Of a stretch of DNA of 64,000 nucleotides, positions 53,162 through 61,277 are shown piece after piece. The position numbers and the translations under genes are program-made. Source of the DNA: Burkholderia vietnamiensis LMG 10929 (GTDB lineage: Bacteria > Pseudomonadota > Gammaproteobacteria > Burkholderiales > Burkholderiaceae); assembly GCF_000959445.1 (NCBI RefSeq), contig NZ_CP009631.1:310001-374000 (forward strand), written 5' to 3'. Numbering within the stretch: position 1 is the first letter of the stretch; every line of letters starts with the position of its first letter. The notes below the pieces were generated by a model that made no database searches, was not told the DNA's origin, and saw only the letters and a program-made list of their open reading frames with translations.

Positions 53162-54295
53162 TCAGGCTCGCGCGCCGAGCCGCCAGAGCGACGTGACCTC
53201 CGCGCGGCGCGCCGCGTGGAGCGGGTCGTCCGCGTCGGCGGCCTTCGGATGCGCGGGGCGGATGTCTTCGCGGCCGAGCACGACCAGCCCGGCTTCGTCG
53301 ATCCATTGCAGCAGCGTGTCGCGCGAGCGCAGGCCGAGATGCTCGGCAAAATCGGAAAGGATCAGCCAGCCTTCGCCGCCCGGTGCGAGATGCGCGGCGA
53401 GGCCCGACAGGAAGCCGCGCAGCATGCGGCTGTCGGGATCGTAGACGGCGTACTCGATCGGCGCGCTCGGGCGGGCCGGCACCCACGGCGGATTACAGAC
53501 GACGAGCGGCGCACGGCCGGCCGGAAACAGATCGGCCGCGACGACGTCGACGCGATCGGCATGGCCGAGCCGCGCGACGTTCTCGCGCGCGCATGCGAGC
53601 GCACGCGGATCCTGGTCGGTCGCGACGACGTGCTCGACGCCGCGCGCCGCCAGCACGGCCGCGAGCACGCCGGTGCCGGTGCCGATGTCGAACGCGAGCG
53701 AGGTGGCCGGCAGCGGCGTGCGCGCGACGAGTTCGACGTATTCGCCGCGCACCGGCGAGAACACGCCGTAATGCGGATGGATCGGCGCGCCGCCGAGCGC
53801 GGGAATCGGCACGCCCTTCTTGCGCCATTCGTGCGCGCCGACGAGGCCGAGCAGCTCGCGCAGCGACACGACCGACGGCGTGCCGCCCGGCCCGTAGGCT
53901 TCCTCGCACGCGGCGCGCACGTCGGGCGCGCGGCGCAGCGGGATCGTGTAGTCGGCGTCGAGCGGAATCAGCACCATGCCGAGCGTGCGGGCGCGCTGCG
54001 ACTGCGCGAGGCGGTGCAGGTTGAACGCGTCGACGCCGGCCGCGGCCTTCGCCTTTTTCGGCTTGCGTTCGACGCGCCGCGCCAGCGCCTGCACGAGCTG
54101 GCGCGCGTTCTGGAAGTCGCCCTGCCAGACCAGCGCGGTGCCCTCGCACGCGAGGCGGTAGGCGGCGTCCGCGGTGATGCGGTCGTCGGCCGGCACGGCG
54201 CGCCGCGGCGGCTGCACGCCCGCTTCGGAGCGCCAGCGCACGGCATGTTCGACGCCGTCGGCGTCGGTCCAGTGGAAAACGGGGAAATCGGTCAC
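53162..54295 (-). CDS. Methyltransferase with N5-glutamine/RlmG-like domain (377 aa)
   Basis: A class I methyltransferase with the AdoMet loop FDIGTGTGVLAAVLAARG, DQDPRALACARENVARLG and the catalytic NPPW motif (VVCNPPWVPARP). This is as in enzymes that methylate exocyclic amino groups of RNA bases or glutamine. An N-terminal region of about 170 residues precedes it. The start is a GTG at 54295 (VTDFPVFHWTDADG), placed by the sense of the frame, since ATG starts upstream run into unrelated sequence. It lies about 90 bases upstream of the other methyltransferase gene, same strand. The target is unknown. Confidence 0.8.
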   Translation of the reverse strand: MTDFPVFHWTDADGVEHAVRWRSEAGVQPPRRAVPADDRITADAAYRLACEGTALVWQGDFQNARQLVQALARRVERKPKKAKAAAGVDAFNLHRLAQSQRARTLGMVLIPLDADYTIPLRRAPDVRAACEEAYGPGGTPSVVSLRELLGLVGAHEWRKKGVPIPALGGAPIHPHYGVFSPVRGEYVELVARTPLPATSLAFDIGTGTGVLAAVLAARGVEHVVATDQDPRALACARENVARLGHADRVDVVAADLFPAGRAPLVVCNPPWVPARPSAPIEYAVYDPDSRMLRGFLSGLAAHLAPGGEGWLILSDFAEHLGLRSRDTLLQWIDEAGLVVLGREDIRPAHPKAADADDPLHAARRAEVTSLWRLGARA

Positions 54296-54389
54296 GCGAG
54301 CTCGGCTACGGTTGGCTTCAGACAGGCGGTGCAGACGCACCGCGCGGACGACACCATACCGCGCTTTGCCCGTCCCGGCAAAACGGCGG

Positions 54390-54884
54390 CTAGCCGCCCC
54401 ACGCCGGCAGCGCCGGCATGCGCAACGTGCCGGCGTCGCGAAAGTGCACGGCGCCGAGCGCGCCGCCCGCGAGCCGCCCGCGCAGCGCATACGGCAACTC
54501 GCCGCTCGCGGCCGCGCCGGGCAGATTCCACGCCTGGCGCGCGGCCGCGAATGCCGACACGGACACCGGCACGTCGATCACGGCCTCGCCGAAGCGCGGC
54601 ACGACGCCCGAGCGATCGCTGACGCCGCTCGCGAACGGCGAGCCGTTCACCTCGAGCGCGACCGAGATGCCGTCGTATTCGATCGGCGTGTCGTTCGGGT
54701 TCTGCACGCGCAGCTTGAGGGCGAAGCGCATCTCGAGGCCCTGTCCGGGCAGCGGATCGAGCCCGGCGACCGTCACGGACACGGGCTCGCGCGTGAGGCC
54801 GGCGCAACCGCCGAGCACGAACAGCGCGGCGAACAGCAGCAGCGCGGCGCGCAGCGGTGCGATACGGAACAGGGCGCGGGTCAT
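54390..54884 (-). CDS. LEA type 2 family lipoprotein (164 aa)
   Basis: A small lipoprotein. The signal peptide ends in the lipobox LGGC (near residue 27), followed by a LEA-2/water-stress-hypersensitive-response domain (PVSVTVAGLDPLPGQGLEMRFALKLRVQNPND, then EVNGSPFASGVS). Such proteins adopt a beta-sandwich. Bacterial members are thought to help in desiccation or envelope stress, but evidence is thin. It is probably anchored in the outer or inner membrane facing the periplasm. The methyltransferase gene follows about 95 bases downstream. Confidence 0.82.
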   Translation of the reverse strand: MTRALFRIAPLRAALLLFAALFVLGGCAGLTREPVSVTVAGLDPLPGQGLEMRFALKLRVQNPNDTPIEYDGISVALEVNGSPFASGVSDRSGVVPRFGEAVIDVPVSVSAFAAARQAWNLPGAAASGELPYALRGRLAGGALGAVHFRDAGTLRMPALPAWGG

Positions 54885-55529
54885 CGGCAGGCCTCCTTGG
54901 CGGCAATCGGCGGAATGGATCGTCGCTGCATTGTACCGACCGCGCCCCGATTCGTAGTTTCCGCTTCGCGGCGAGATCGTTAATAGATTAAAACTACGGA
55001 AACGACTGAAGCCTCCGAAAGCGAATTAATACCGACCGGCATTCAATGCCATGCAAAAAATTCTAGATATACGCTTTCTAATTTTTTCGTTTCCTTTACC
55101 CAAAACCATCAAGTATATTTACGCATCCTTCGAGCAGGCCGACAAACCTCGAAGCCGCATGACGGCGATTTTACGGAACGGCGACATGCCGTCCTGCCGT
55201 ACTGCGGCCCGGCCCGGTCCGCCCCGTGGGTCGTCGTTTCAAAGGGAATCAAGGGAATGCGCGCCCGCGCAGGGCGCGCGGCCCCGTGTCGTGTGCGCGA
55301 AATCAATTCAGTACAACCCGCGCACGGCCATTTTGAACCGGCAAGTCAACCGATATCCGGAAACACAGAGGGGGCAGTAAACCATGATTACCTTCACGTA
55401 GTCGGCCGCCGTCTTTTTCGAATAAACCGTCATTGGCATCCGTCATCGCCACCGATTAACGGCGAGGGATTTCCTTTGCCGGCGTTTTCGCAGCACTGAA
55501 CGATTCTTTCAACAATCGAGGTTTCAGTC
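54885..55529 (+). other. Long intergenic region upstream of the M1 aminopeptidase
   Basis: A 645-base gap. The first half (about 54970-55130) is markedly A/T-rich for this genome. It includes an inverted repeat CGTAGTTT/AAACTACG (54953-54960 and 54990-55000). Near 55374 the sequence AGAGGGGGCAGTAAACC precedes a five-codon ORF (ATG ATT ACC TTC ACG TAG, 55384-55401). No larger ORF here looks like a real protein. A promoter and possibly a small RNA may be present, but I cannot define either. Confidence 0.45.
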
Positions 55530-57698
55530 ATGCCGATCAACATTCAGAAGATGCGTTATCTGCCGCTGGTTGCCGCACTCGCACTCGCGGGCTGCGGCGG
55601 CGACGATGGCGGCTCGGGCTCCGCTTCCGCGCTCAGCTCGGCCGGTGCGCCGCAAGCGAGCTCGTCGCCGGCGGTCGCCACGGCGCCGAGCGCGTCCAAC
55701 GTCGACAAGAGCGTGTCGCCGGTCGAACTGCCGGACACCGTGGTGCCCGTCAACTACCGGCTGTGGTTCCGCCCGAACGAAGCGCTGAACGCGTTCGACG
55801 GGCGTGCGGACGTCGAAATCAAGGTGCTGAAGCCGGTCAACAACATCGTGATCGCCGGCCACCGGATCAAGTTCACGAACGGCCGCATCACGCTGCAGCC
55901 GGGCAACATCCAGCTGATCGCGACGCCGCAGGACAAAGGCGACTTCTACCAGCTGCGCCCCGCTGCCGGCACGATCGCACCGGGCAACTATTCGCTGCAC
56001 ATGGAGTGGTCGGGGATCATCAACTTCAAGTCGTACGACGATCCGGTGAACCACACCGGCGGCAGCTGCGGCGACGATCCGTATCCGGGCTGCTCGGCCG
56101 CCGAAGGCGTGTTCCGCGTCGACCTGAAGAGCACCGACGGCACGACGAGCGGCGCGATCCTCACGCAGGGCGAAACCAACCTCGCGCGCCAGTGGTTCCC
56201 GGGCTGGGACGAACCGGCGTTCCGCCCGACCTATGAAGTGACGGCCGAAGTGCCGCAGAACTGGCGCGTCGTGTCGAACGCGGCGGAGAAGCCGTCGACC
56301 AACGTCGGCGGCGGCTACAAGCTCGTGCAGTTCGAGAAGACGCCGCCGATGCCGTCGTACCTGCTGTTCTTCGGCGGCGGCATGTTCGACACCTACGAGG
56401 ACAACTTCACGAGCCCGCTGCCGGGCGCCAAGGGCAGCCTGCACCTGCGCGTGTTCACGCCGCCGGGCATGAGCGACTGGGCGAAGCCGGCGATGGACCG
56501 CACCAAGCAGGCGCTCGACTTCTACTACCGCTACACGGGCATCCCGCTGCCGCTGACGAAGTTCGACACGGTCGCCGCGAACGACGCGTTCAAGGAGCAG
56601 AAGGACCTGAACTTCGGCGGGATGGAGAACTGGGGCTCGATTCTCGAGTTCGCAGACGACATCCTGCCGCAGCCGGGCCAGCCGATGTCGCATTACGGTA
56701 ACGAGGTGCTGACGCACGAAGTCGCGCACCAGTGGTTCGGCGACCTCGTCACGACCGACTGGTGGGACAACGTGTGGCTCAACGAGTCGTTCGCGACGTT
56801 CTTCGAAAACAAGACGACGATCCAGTTCTTCCCCGACGAGTTCAGCTGGCTCGACCAGGTGAAGAACAAGTACCGCGTGATCAACCGCGACATCGGCCCG
56901 AACGCGTTCCCGGTCGCGCCGAACTTCAACGACTGGGCGTCGAACGACTTCGTGCTGAGCGCCAGCGCGTTCACGTACGACAAGGGCGGCCATGTGCTGA
57001 AGACGCTCGAGAACTATCTCGGCGAGCAGACCTTGCGCAAGGGCCTGCAGCAGTACCTGGTCGACTATTCGTTCGGCAACGGTACGCCGAAGCGCCTGTG
57101 GGACGAGCTGTCGAAGGCGAGCGGCCAGCCGGTCGGCCCGATCGGCGACAGCTACGTGCGCCAGACCGGCGTGCCGCTGGTCACGCTCGACACGCAGTGC
57201 GACATGACGAAGAACCAGACGATCGTCACGCTGAAACAGCAGCCGTTCCCGAACACGAACGCGTATCCGGGCCTGCAGTGGACGGTGCCGATCACGCTCG
57301 CGTACGGCCAGGGTCTCGCGCAGCGCACGACGCTCGCGCTGAAGGACACCCAGGCGCAGACGCGCGTCGACGGCTGCACGGGCGTGGTCGCCGATCCGAG
57401 CGGGCTCGACTACTACGTCGTGAACTACAGCGACGCCGCGTGGAGCGGCCTGCTCACGCAGGTCAACAGCTCGACCGATCCGGTGCTGCTCGCGAACCTG
57501 AAGAGCGAGGCCGCGCTGCTCGTCGCGAACAACCTCGCGCCGGCTTCACGCTCGACGTCGATCGGCTCGGTCGCTTCGCCGGCCGCGATGAAGCTGCGTC
57601 AGACGCCGAGCTTCGGCGGCATCGCACCGACGACGAAGGAGCGTCCGTCGCTGCGCTACCAGGGCATGTTCAAGCCGCGCAAGACGCTGGTGCAGTAA
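55530..57698 (+). CDS. M1 family aminopeptidase, lipoprotein (722 aa)
   Basis: A gluzincin aminopeptidase carried on a lipid anchor. The signal sequence ends in the lipobox ALAGC (C near residue 22), followed by a Ser/Ala-rich linker of about 30 residues. The M1 domain has the exopeptidase motif GGMENWG (instead of GAMEN) and the zinc site HEVAHQWFG with a downstream NESFATFFE glutamate. The usual C-terminal ERAP1-like helical domain seems replaced by a shorter tail. The protein is probably exposed to the periplasm or cell surface and degrades peptides. The ATG at 55530 has a weak AGGTTTCAGTC ribosome-binding site. Confidence 0.9.
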   Translation: MPINIQKMRYLPLVAALALAGCGGDDGGSGSASALSSAGAPQASSSPAVATAPSASNVDKSVSPVELPDTVVPVNYRLWFRPNEALNAFDGRADVEIKVLKPVNNIVIAGHRIKFTNGRITLQPGNIQLIATPQDKGDFYQLRPAAGTIAPGNYSLHMEWSGIINFKSYDDPVNHTGGSCGDDPYPGCSAAEGVFRVDLKSTDGTTSGAILTQGETNLARQWFPGWDEPAFRPTYEVTAEVPQNWRVVSNAAEKPSTNVGGGYKLVQFEKTPPMPSYLLFFGGGMFDTYEDNFTSPLPGAKGSLHLRVFTPPGMSDWAKPAMDRTKQALDFYYRYTGIPLPLTKFDTVAANDAFKEQKDLNFGGMENWGSILEFADDILPQPGQPMSHYGNEVLTHEVAHQWFGDLVTTDWWDNVWLNESFATFFENKTTIQFFPDEFSWLDQVKNKYRVINRDIGPNAFPVAPNFNDWASNDFVLSASAFTYDKGGHVLKTLENYLGEQTLRKGLQQYLVDYSFGNGTPKRLWDELSKASGQPVGPIGDSYVRQTGVPLVTLDTQCDMTKNQTIVTLKQQPFPNTNAYPGLQWTVPITLAYGQGLAQRTTLALKDTQAQTRVDGCTGVVADPSGLDYYVVNYSDAAWSGLLTQVNSSTDPVLLANLKSEAALLVANNLAPASRSTSIGSVASPAAMKLRQTPSFGGIAPTTKERPSLRYQGMFKPRKTLVQ

Positions 57699-57777
57699 CG
57701 GCGACGGCGGCGCTCGCCCGGCCGGTGCCGCCGCATGCGCGGCGCCGGTCGGCGTTCGAACCGTCTGGTCCTGCGCC

Positions 57778-57807
57778 GGGCCCCGCATGCGGGGCCCGTT
57801 TTTTTTG
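57778..57807 (+). terminator. Terminator of the M1 aminopeptidase
   Basis: Stem GGGCCCCGC/GCGGGGCCC with a two-base AT centre, followed by G and eight T. Confidence 0.93.
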
Positions 57808-57814
57808 CGCGCCG

Positions 57815-58843
57815 CTAGCGCTCGCCGCGCCGGCGAAACGCCCACCATGCGGCGAGTGCGGTGAAGCCGGCCACCAGCAGCACCATCAGCCAGAAGCCGT
57901 GCTTGTTCTCCGCGAACGGCACGCCGCCGACGTTCATCCCGAAGAAGCCAGCGACGATGTTGATCGGCAGCGCGATCACCGTGACGAGCGTCAGCGTGAA
58001 CAGCGTCCGGTTGTTCTGCTCGTCGAGCCGCGAGCCGATCTCCTCCTGCAGCAGCTTGATGCGCTCGTTGAGCCCCGACAGATCGCCGAGCACCAGCGAG
58101 AACTCTTCGGTCGACTCGCGCAGCTCCTGCACGTCTTCGGCATGCAGCCATGCGGGCGGTTTCGCGAGCAGCCGGAAGATCGAGCCGGGCTCGGGCGCGA
58201 GCATGCGCTGCAGGCGCGTCAGCGTGCGGCGCAGCGCGCCCAGCTCGACGCGATTCGACGTGAGCCGCTGCGACAGGAAGCGATCCTCGATGCGGTCGAC
58301 GTCGACGCTCGTGCGCCGCATGATCTGAATCAGCAGGTCGGCCTGGTCGCGCAGCAGATGCACGAGCAGCTCGGCCGGCGACCGGAAGCGCTCGCCGTCG
58401 CGCACGCACGCGCGCAGCGTGTCGACCGAGCGCAGCGGCTTCATCCGCGCGGTGACCATGATGCGCCGCTCGACGTGGACGAACAGCGTCGCGATCTCCG
58501 ACGGCGTCAGCTCGAGGTTGAACATCACGTCGTTGACGATCGCGCGCAGTGCGCCGTCTTCCTGCTCGATGCGCGTCGAGCGCGAGCCTTCGTGCAGGAA
58601 CGCGAAGAAGCTGTCGGGCAGGCCGAGGTGCGTGCGCATCCAGCGCTCGCTCGCGCCGTGCGCCAGATTGAAGTGCAGCCAGACGAAGTCGTCCGCGGCG
58701 GACGCATCGCGCGCGCGGCACGTGCGCAGCCATGCGGCCGCTGCCTCGGCATCGAGCGTCGCGCCCGCTCCGCCCGGCGTGAAACGGAATCCGCACACCA
58801 TGCCGGACGTATCGGCGCCGTAAGTCTGTACGATCAGGTCCAT
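57815..58843 (-). CDS. ZntB/CorA-type divalent cation transporter (342 aa)
   Basis: A CorA-superfamily membrane transporter. A long cytoplasmic N-terminal domain with many helices is followed by two C-terminal transmembrane segments. The pore-loop signature GMN appears in GFFGMNVGGVPF, as ZntB proteins show, together with the preceding LVTVIALPINIVAGFFG. The charged tail RRRGER ends the protein. The length of 342 aa is near ZntB's. It could move Zn2+ (ZntB) or Mg2+/Ni2+ (CorA). The sequence context of the pore favours ZntB. Confidence 0.88.
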   Translation of the reverse strand: MDLIVQTYGADTSGMVCGFRFTPGGAGATLDAEAAAAWLRTCRARDASAADDFVWLHFNLAHGASERWMRTHLGLPDSFFAFLHEGSRSTRIEQEDGALRAIVNDVMFNLELTPSEIATLFVHVERRIMVTARMKPLRSVDTLRACVRDGERFRSPAELLVHLLRDQADLLIQIMRRTSVDVDRIEDRFLSQRLTSNRVELGALRRTLTRLQRMLAPEPGSIFRLLAKPPAWLHAEDVQELRESTEEFSLVLGDLSGLNERIKLLQEEIGSRLDEQNNRTLFTLTLVTVIALPINIVAGFFGMNVGGVPFAENKHGFWLMVLLVAGFTALAAWWAFRRRGER

Positions 58844-58961
58844 CGTGTCGAAGGTCGTGCCGCGTCGGTCGCGCCGGAAAATGAAAGGAAACGTATGCCC
58901 GACGCATGTGACGCGCGCGTGACGCGCTCGCCGTCACCCGCTGCGGGCGCGGCGGCGGCCC

Positions 58962-58995
58962 AAAAGCAATGCGCCGCCCGGAGGGCGGCGCATTG
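58962..58995 (-). terminator. Terminator of the Ala/Lys-rich protein gene
   Basis: A perfect 13-bp stem CAATGCGCCGCCC/GGGCGGCGCATTG with a three-base loop, followed on the minus strand by CTTTTG. It lies about 30 bases after the stop of the 59023-60009 gene. Confidence 0.9.
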
Positions 58996-59022
58996 GCGAC
59001 GAACCGATCGGCGTGACGCCGG

Positions 59023-60009
59023 TTACTGCCGCGTCTCCGGCGATTGCGCCGCGCTCGGGCACGCCGGATCCTTGCCCCAGTGACCGTCGCACACGCGCCA
59101 GCGGCACAGCTGATCCTCGAAGAAGCCGCGCTGTTCGCATTCCTTCACGCGCGCGGCGAGCGAACCGCCGGTCGTCGCGGCCGTCTTGGTCGGTGCGGCC
59201 TGCGCCTTCTGCGCGGCGGCCTTCTTGTCGGCCGGCTTGGTGCGTGCGACGAGCGCGGCCAGCAGATCCGCATCCGGATCGTCCTTCGCCGAGGCCTTCG
59301 CGTTCGCGGTGCGCGCCGTCGCGTCGCGCCGCTTCTTCGCCTGTGCGAGCTCCGCCTGCTGCTCCTTGTGGCGCTTGCGCGCTTCCGCCCTGGTTTCGGT
59401 CTTCGTGTCTGCCTTCGCGTCGGCCTTGCCGCGTGCGGCGAGCTTGTCGCTCTTCGCGCCGTTGGCCTTCGCGCTCTTCGTCGCAGCGGCGGCGGCCGTC
59501 GCGGCGGCGACGCCGGTCGCGGCCGTGCCCGATGCGTCGGCGGCGCCGTTCGCGAGCGCGCGCGACAGGCGGCTGTTGTCCGCGCCCGACGCCGCGGACG
59601 ATGCGGATGCAACGGTTTGGGATGCGGCGTCGTCATTGACGATCGTCGCCGGTTGCGCGGCCGGCGTCGCGGACGCGGCCGAGGCGGCATTCTGCGCGAC
59701 CTGCGCGGCAGCGCCGCTGGCGGGCTCGGCCTTCGCGGGCGCCTGAGCAGGCGCGGCCGCCACGACGGCGGGCTCGGCTGACTGCTGCTGCCAGCGCCAC
59801 GCGCCCCAGCCGCCCACCGCCACCACCAGTGCGACGATCGCCGCGATCGGCGCCTTCAGCGAACGGCGCGGCGCTTCGGCCGGCGGCGTGACGCGTCCTT
59901 CCAGATTCGCGAGAATGCGCGACTGCTGCGGCCCGCCCTCGCCTGCCGGTTTGGTGTCGGACAGGAGGCTAGGCGGGGTTTTCGAATTGGTATTTTCCGG
60001 CGCACTCAT
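59023..60009 (-). CDS. Ala/Lys-rich single-pass membrane protein, unknown (328 aa)
   Basis: I do not recognise this protein. A cytoplasmic N-terminus of about 50 residues (with PQQSRILANLEGRVTPP) leads to one transmembrane segment (APIAAIVALVVAVGGWGAW). Then comes a long Ala-, Ser-, Lys- and Thr-rich region with charged blocks (RAEARKRHKEQQAELAQAKKRR). The C-terminal 50 residues are different: SLAARVKECEQRGFFEDQLC then RWRVCDGHWGKDPAC, with four cysteines. These could form disulfides in the periplasm. The shape, membrane anchor then linker then small folded tip, resembles TonB- or Tol-like spanning proteins, but no such domain is seen. It is divergent from the tagX-like gene. Confidence 0.75.
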   Translation of the reverse strand: MSAPENTNSKTPPSLLSDTKPAGEGGPQQSRILANLEGRVTPPAEAPRRSLKAPIAAIVALVVAVGGWGAWRWQQQSAEPAVVAAAPAQAPAKAEPASGAAAQVAQNAASAASATPAAQPATIVNDDAASQTVASASSAASGADNSRLSRALANGAADASGTAATGVAAATAAAAATKSAKANGAKSDKLAARGKADAKADTKTETRAEARKRHKEQQAELAQAKKRRDATARTANAKASAKDDPDADLLAALVARTKPADKKAAAQKAQAAPTKTAATTGGSLAARVKECEQRGFFEDQLCRWRVCDGHWGKDPACPSAAQSPETRQ

Positions 60010-60130
60010 TCAGCGTCTCATTGAATCCTGGTTTAATTCACCGCGATAATATAGCCCGGCCTCTCAAGGCAGCCTGATTCTAAGAGCAAGCATTGCAAAA
60101 CACAATCAATTCCAATTTCCGGGGATATCG

Positions 60131-60976
60131 TTGATTGCCGTCGCCCTCGTCGCCTATTTCGCCCTCGCCGTCGCGGTCGCGGCACTGTTGCTTTTACCGG
60201 GTATCCGCGCGGCCGTTTTCGATTCGGTCGCGCAATTTCATGGCCGCCTGACGCGCCGCGCAACCGATCGCGCCGCCCGCACGCGCAGTCAAATTGTTAA
60301 ATCGGCAAGCGTTACGCGCGGCGCATTAAGCGATGTGCAAAATTTACTGATTCGACGGCGCTTGATGATTATGGTATCGGCAGGTATTCTTGCGACGCCG
60401 CCATTGGTGGCCATTGCGTTACGCGGTCGGCAATTGTTTCAGTACGACGACACCGCGCGCGTGCCCGACGAGAAGATCGCCGCGCTGTTGCAGGGCGAGC
60501 AGCTCGTGCCGCCGCCGCCGTTGCCGCCTGAAGTGTTTGCGACGCGGGAGGTCGAGCAGGTGCGGCCCGCGCTCAAGGATGCGAGCCGCGACTGGAACCT
60601 GCTGGATCCCGATTTCCGTACGCGTTTGCTGCTGGTCTACAAGATCATGCACGAACAGTATGGTTACGAGATGGCGCTGCTGGAGGGTTATCGGAGTCCG
60701 GAACGTCAGAACCGGCTCGCGCAAATGGGCACCAACGTGACCAATGCGGCCGCTTTCCAGAGCTATCACCAGTTCGGGCTCGCAGCGGACAACGCATTCC
60801 TGCGCGACGGCAAGCTGGTCATTTCCGAGAAAGATCCGTGGGCGATGCGCGGCTACCAGTTGTACGGGCAGGTTGCCGAGCAGGTCGGCCTGACGTGGGG
60901 CGGCCGATGGAAAATGATGGATCTCGGACACGTGGAATACCATAAACCCGGTTTTAAACTGGGACGCGGCAGCTAG
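60131..60976 (+). CDS. M15 family D-Ala-D-Ala carboxypeptidase-like protein, TagX-like (281 aa)
   Basis: A peptidoglycan peptidase of the VanY/M15 type. The zinc motif SYHQFGLAAD gives ligands H213 and D220, and GHVEYH gives H267. The expected specificity segment YRSPERQNRLAQMG precedes it. It has two hydrophobic segments: an N-terminal one (residues 1-24) and a second at about 79-98. Its place next to tssM recalls TagX of Acinetobacter, an L,D-endopeptidase that opens peptidoglycan for T6SS assembly. The start is a TTG at 60131 after GGGGATATCG; no ATG fits. The TagX assignment is inference. Confidence 0.75.
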   Translation: MIAVALVAYFALAVAVAALLLLPGIRAAVFDSVAQFHGRLTRRATDRAARTRSQIVKSASVTRGALSDVQNLLIRRRLMIMVSAGILATPPLVAIALRGRQLFQYDDTARVPDEKIAALLQGEQLVPPPPLPPEVFATREVEQVRPALKDASRDWNLLDPDFRTRLLLVYKIMHEQYGYEMALLEGYRSPERQNRLAQMGTNVTNAAAFQSYHQFGLAADNAFLRDGKLVISEKDPWAMRGYQLYGQVAEQVGLTWGGRWKMMDLGHVEYHKPGFKLGRGS

Positions 60977-61277
60977 TCATGGCTGCCGGACAAGAAATAA
61001 TGAGGGCGGCATGGGGCTTTTCAAACACCCGGCAGGAAATGATTTGGGCGGCGCAATCGATCGGGCATTCCGTTGCGCGATTTTTTCGGGCGCCCGCTTC
61101 CGTTTTAATTCTCACGGCATCCTTTCATTAATGCGCGCGCCTTCTCCGATGCCGCGGGCGCATTGATGCCAGCCCTTTTCATCCCGCCTGACAGCGCGGC
61201 GACACATCGCGGCGCCACGCTGTCCGCTCGGCGCGCCCGCGTCGCCTCACCGAATCGCACCGGAACCTGAACGTCCT
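60977..61277 (+). other. tagX-tssM intergenic region with probable terminator
   Basis: A 301-base gap. A hairpin with arms GCGCAA (61051-61056) and TTGCGC (61073-61078), followed by GATTTTTTC, resembles a terminator. tssM may therefore have its own promoter in the remaining 190 bases. I see no gene in it. Confidence 0.55.

Noticed and set aside
55051..55380. A 109-codon ORF in the A/T-rich gap before the aminopeptidase
   Set aside because: No ribosome-binding site, no recognisable domain, and its composition changes abruptly from A/T- to G/C-rich inside the frame.
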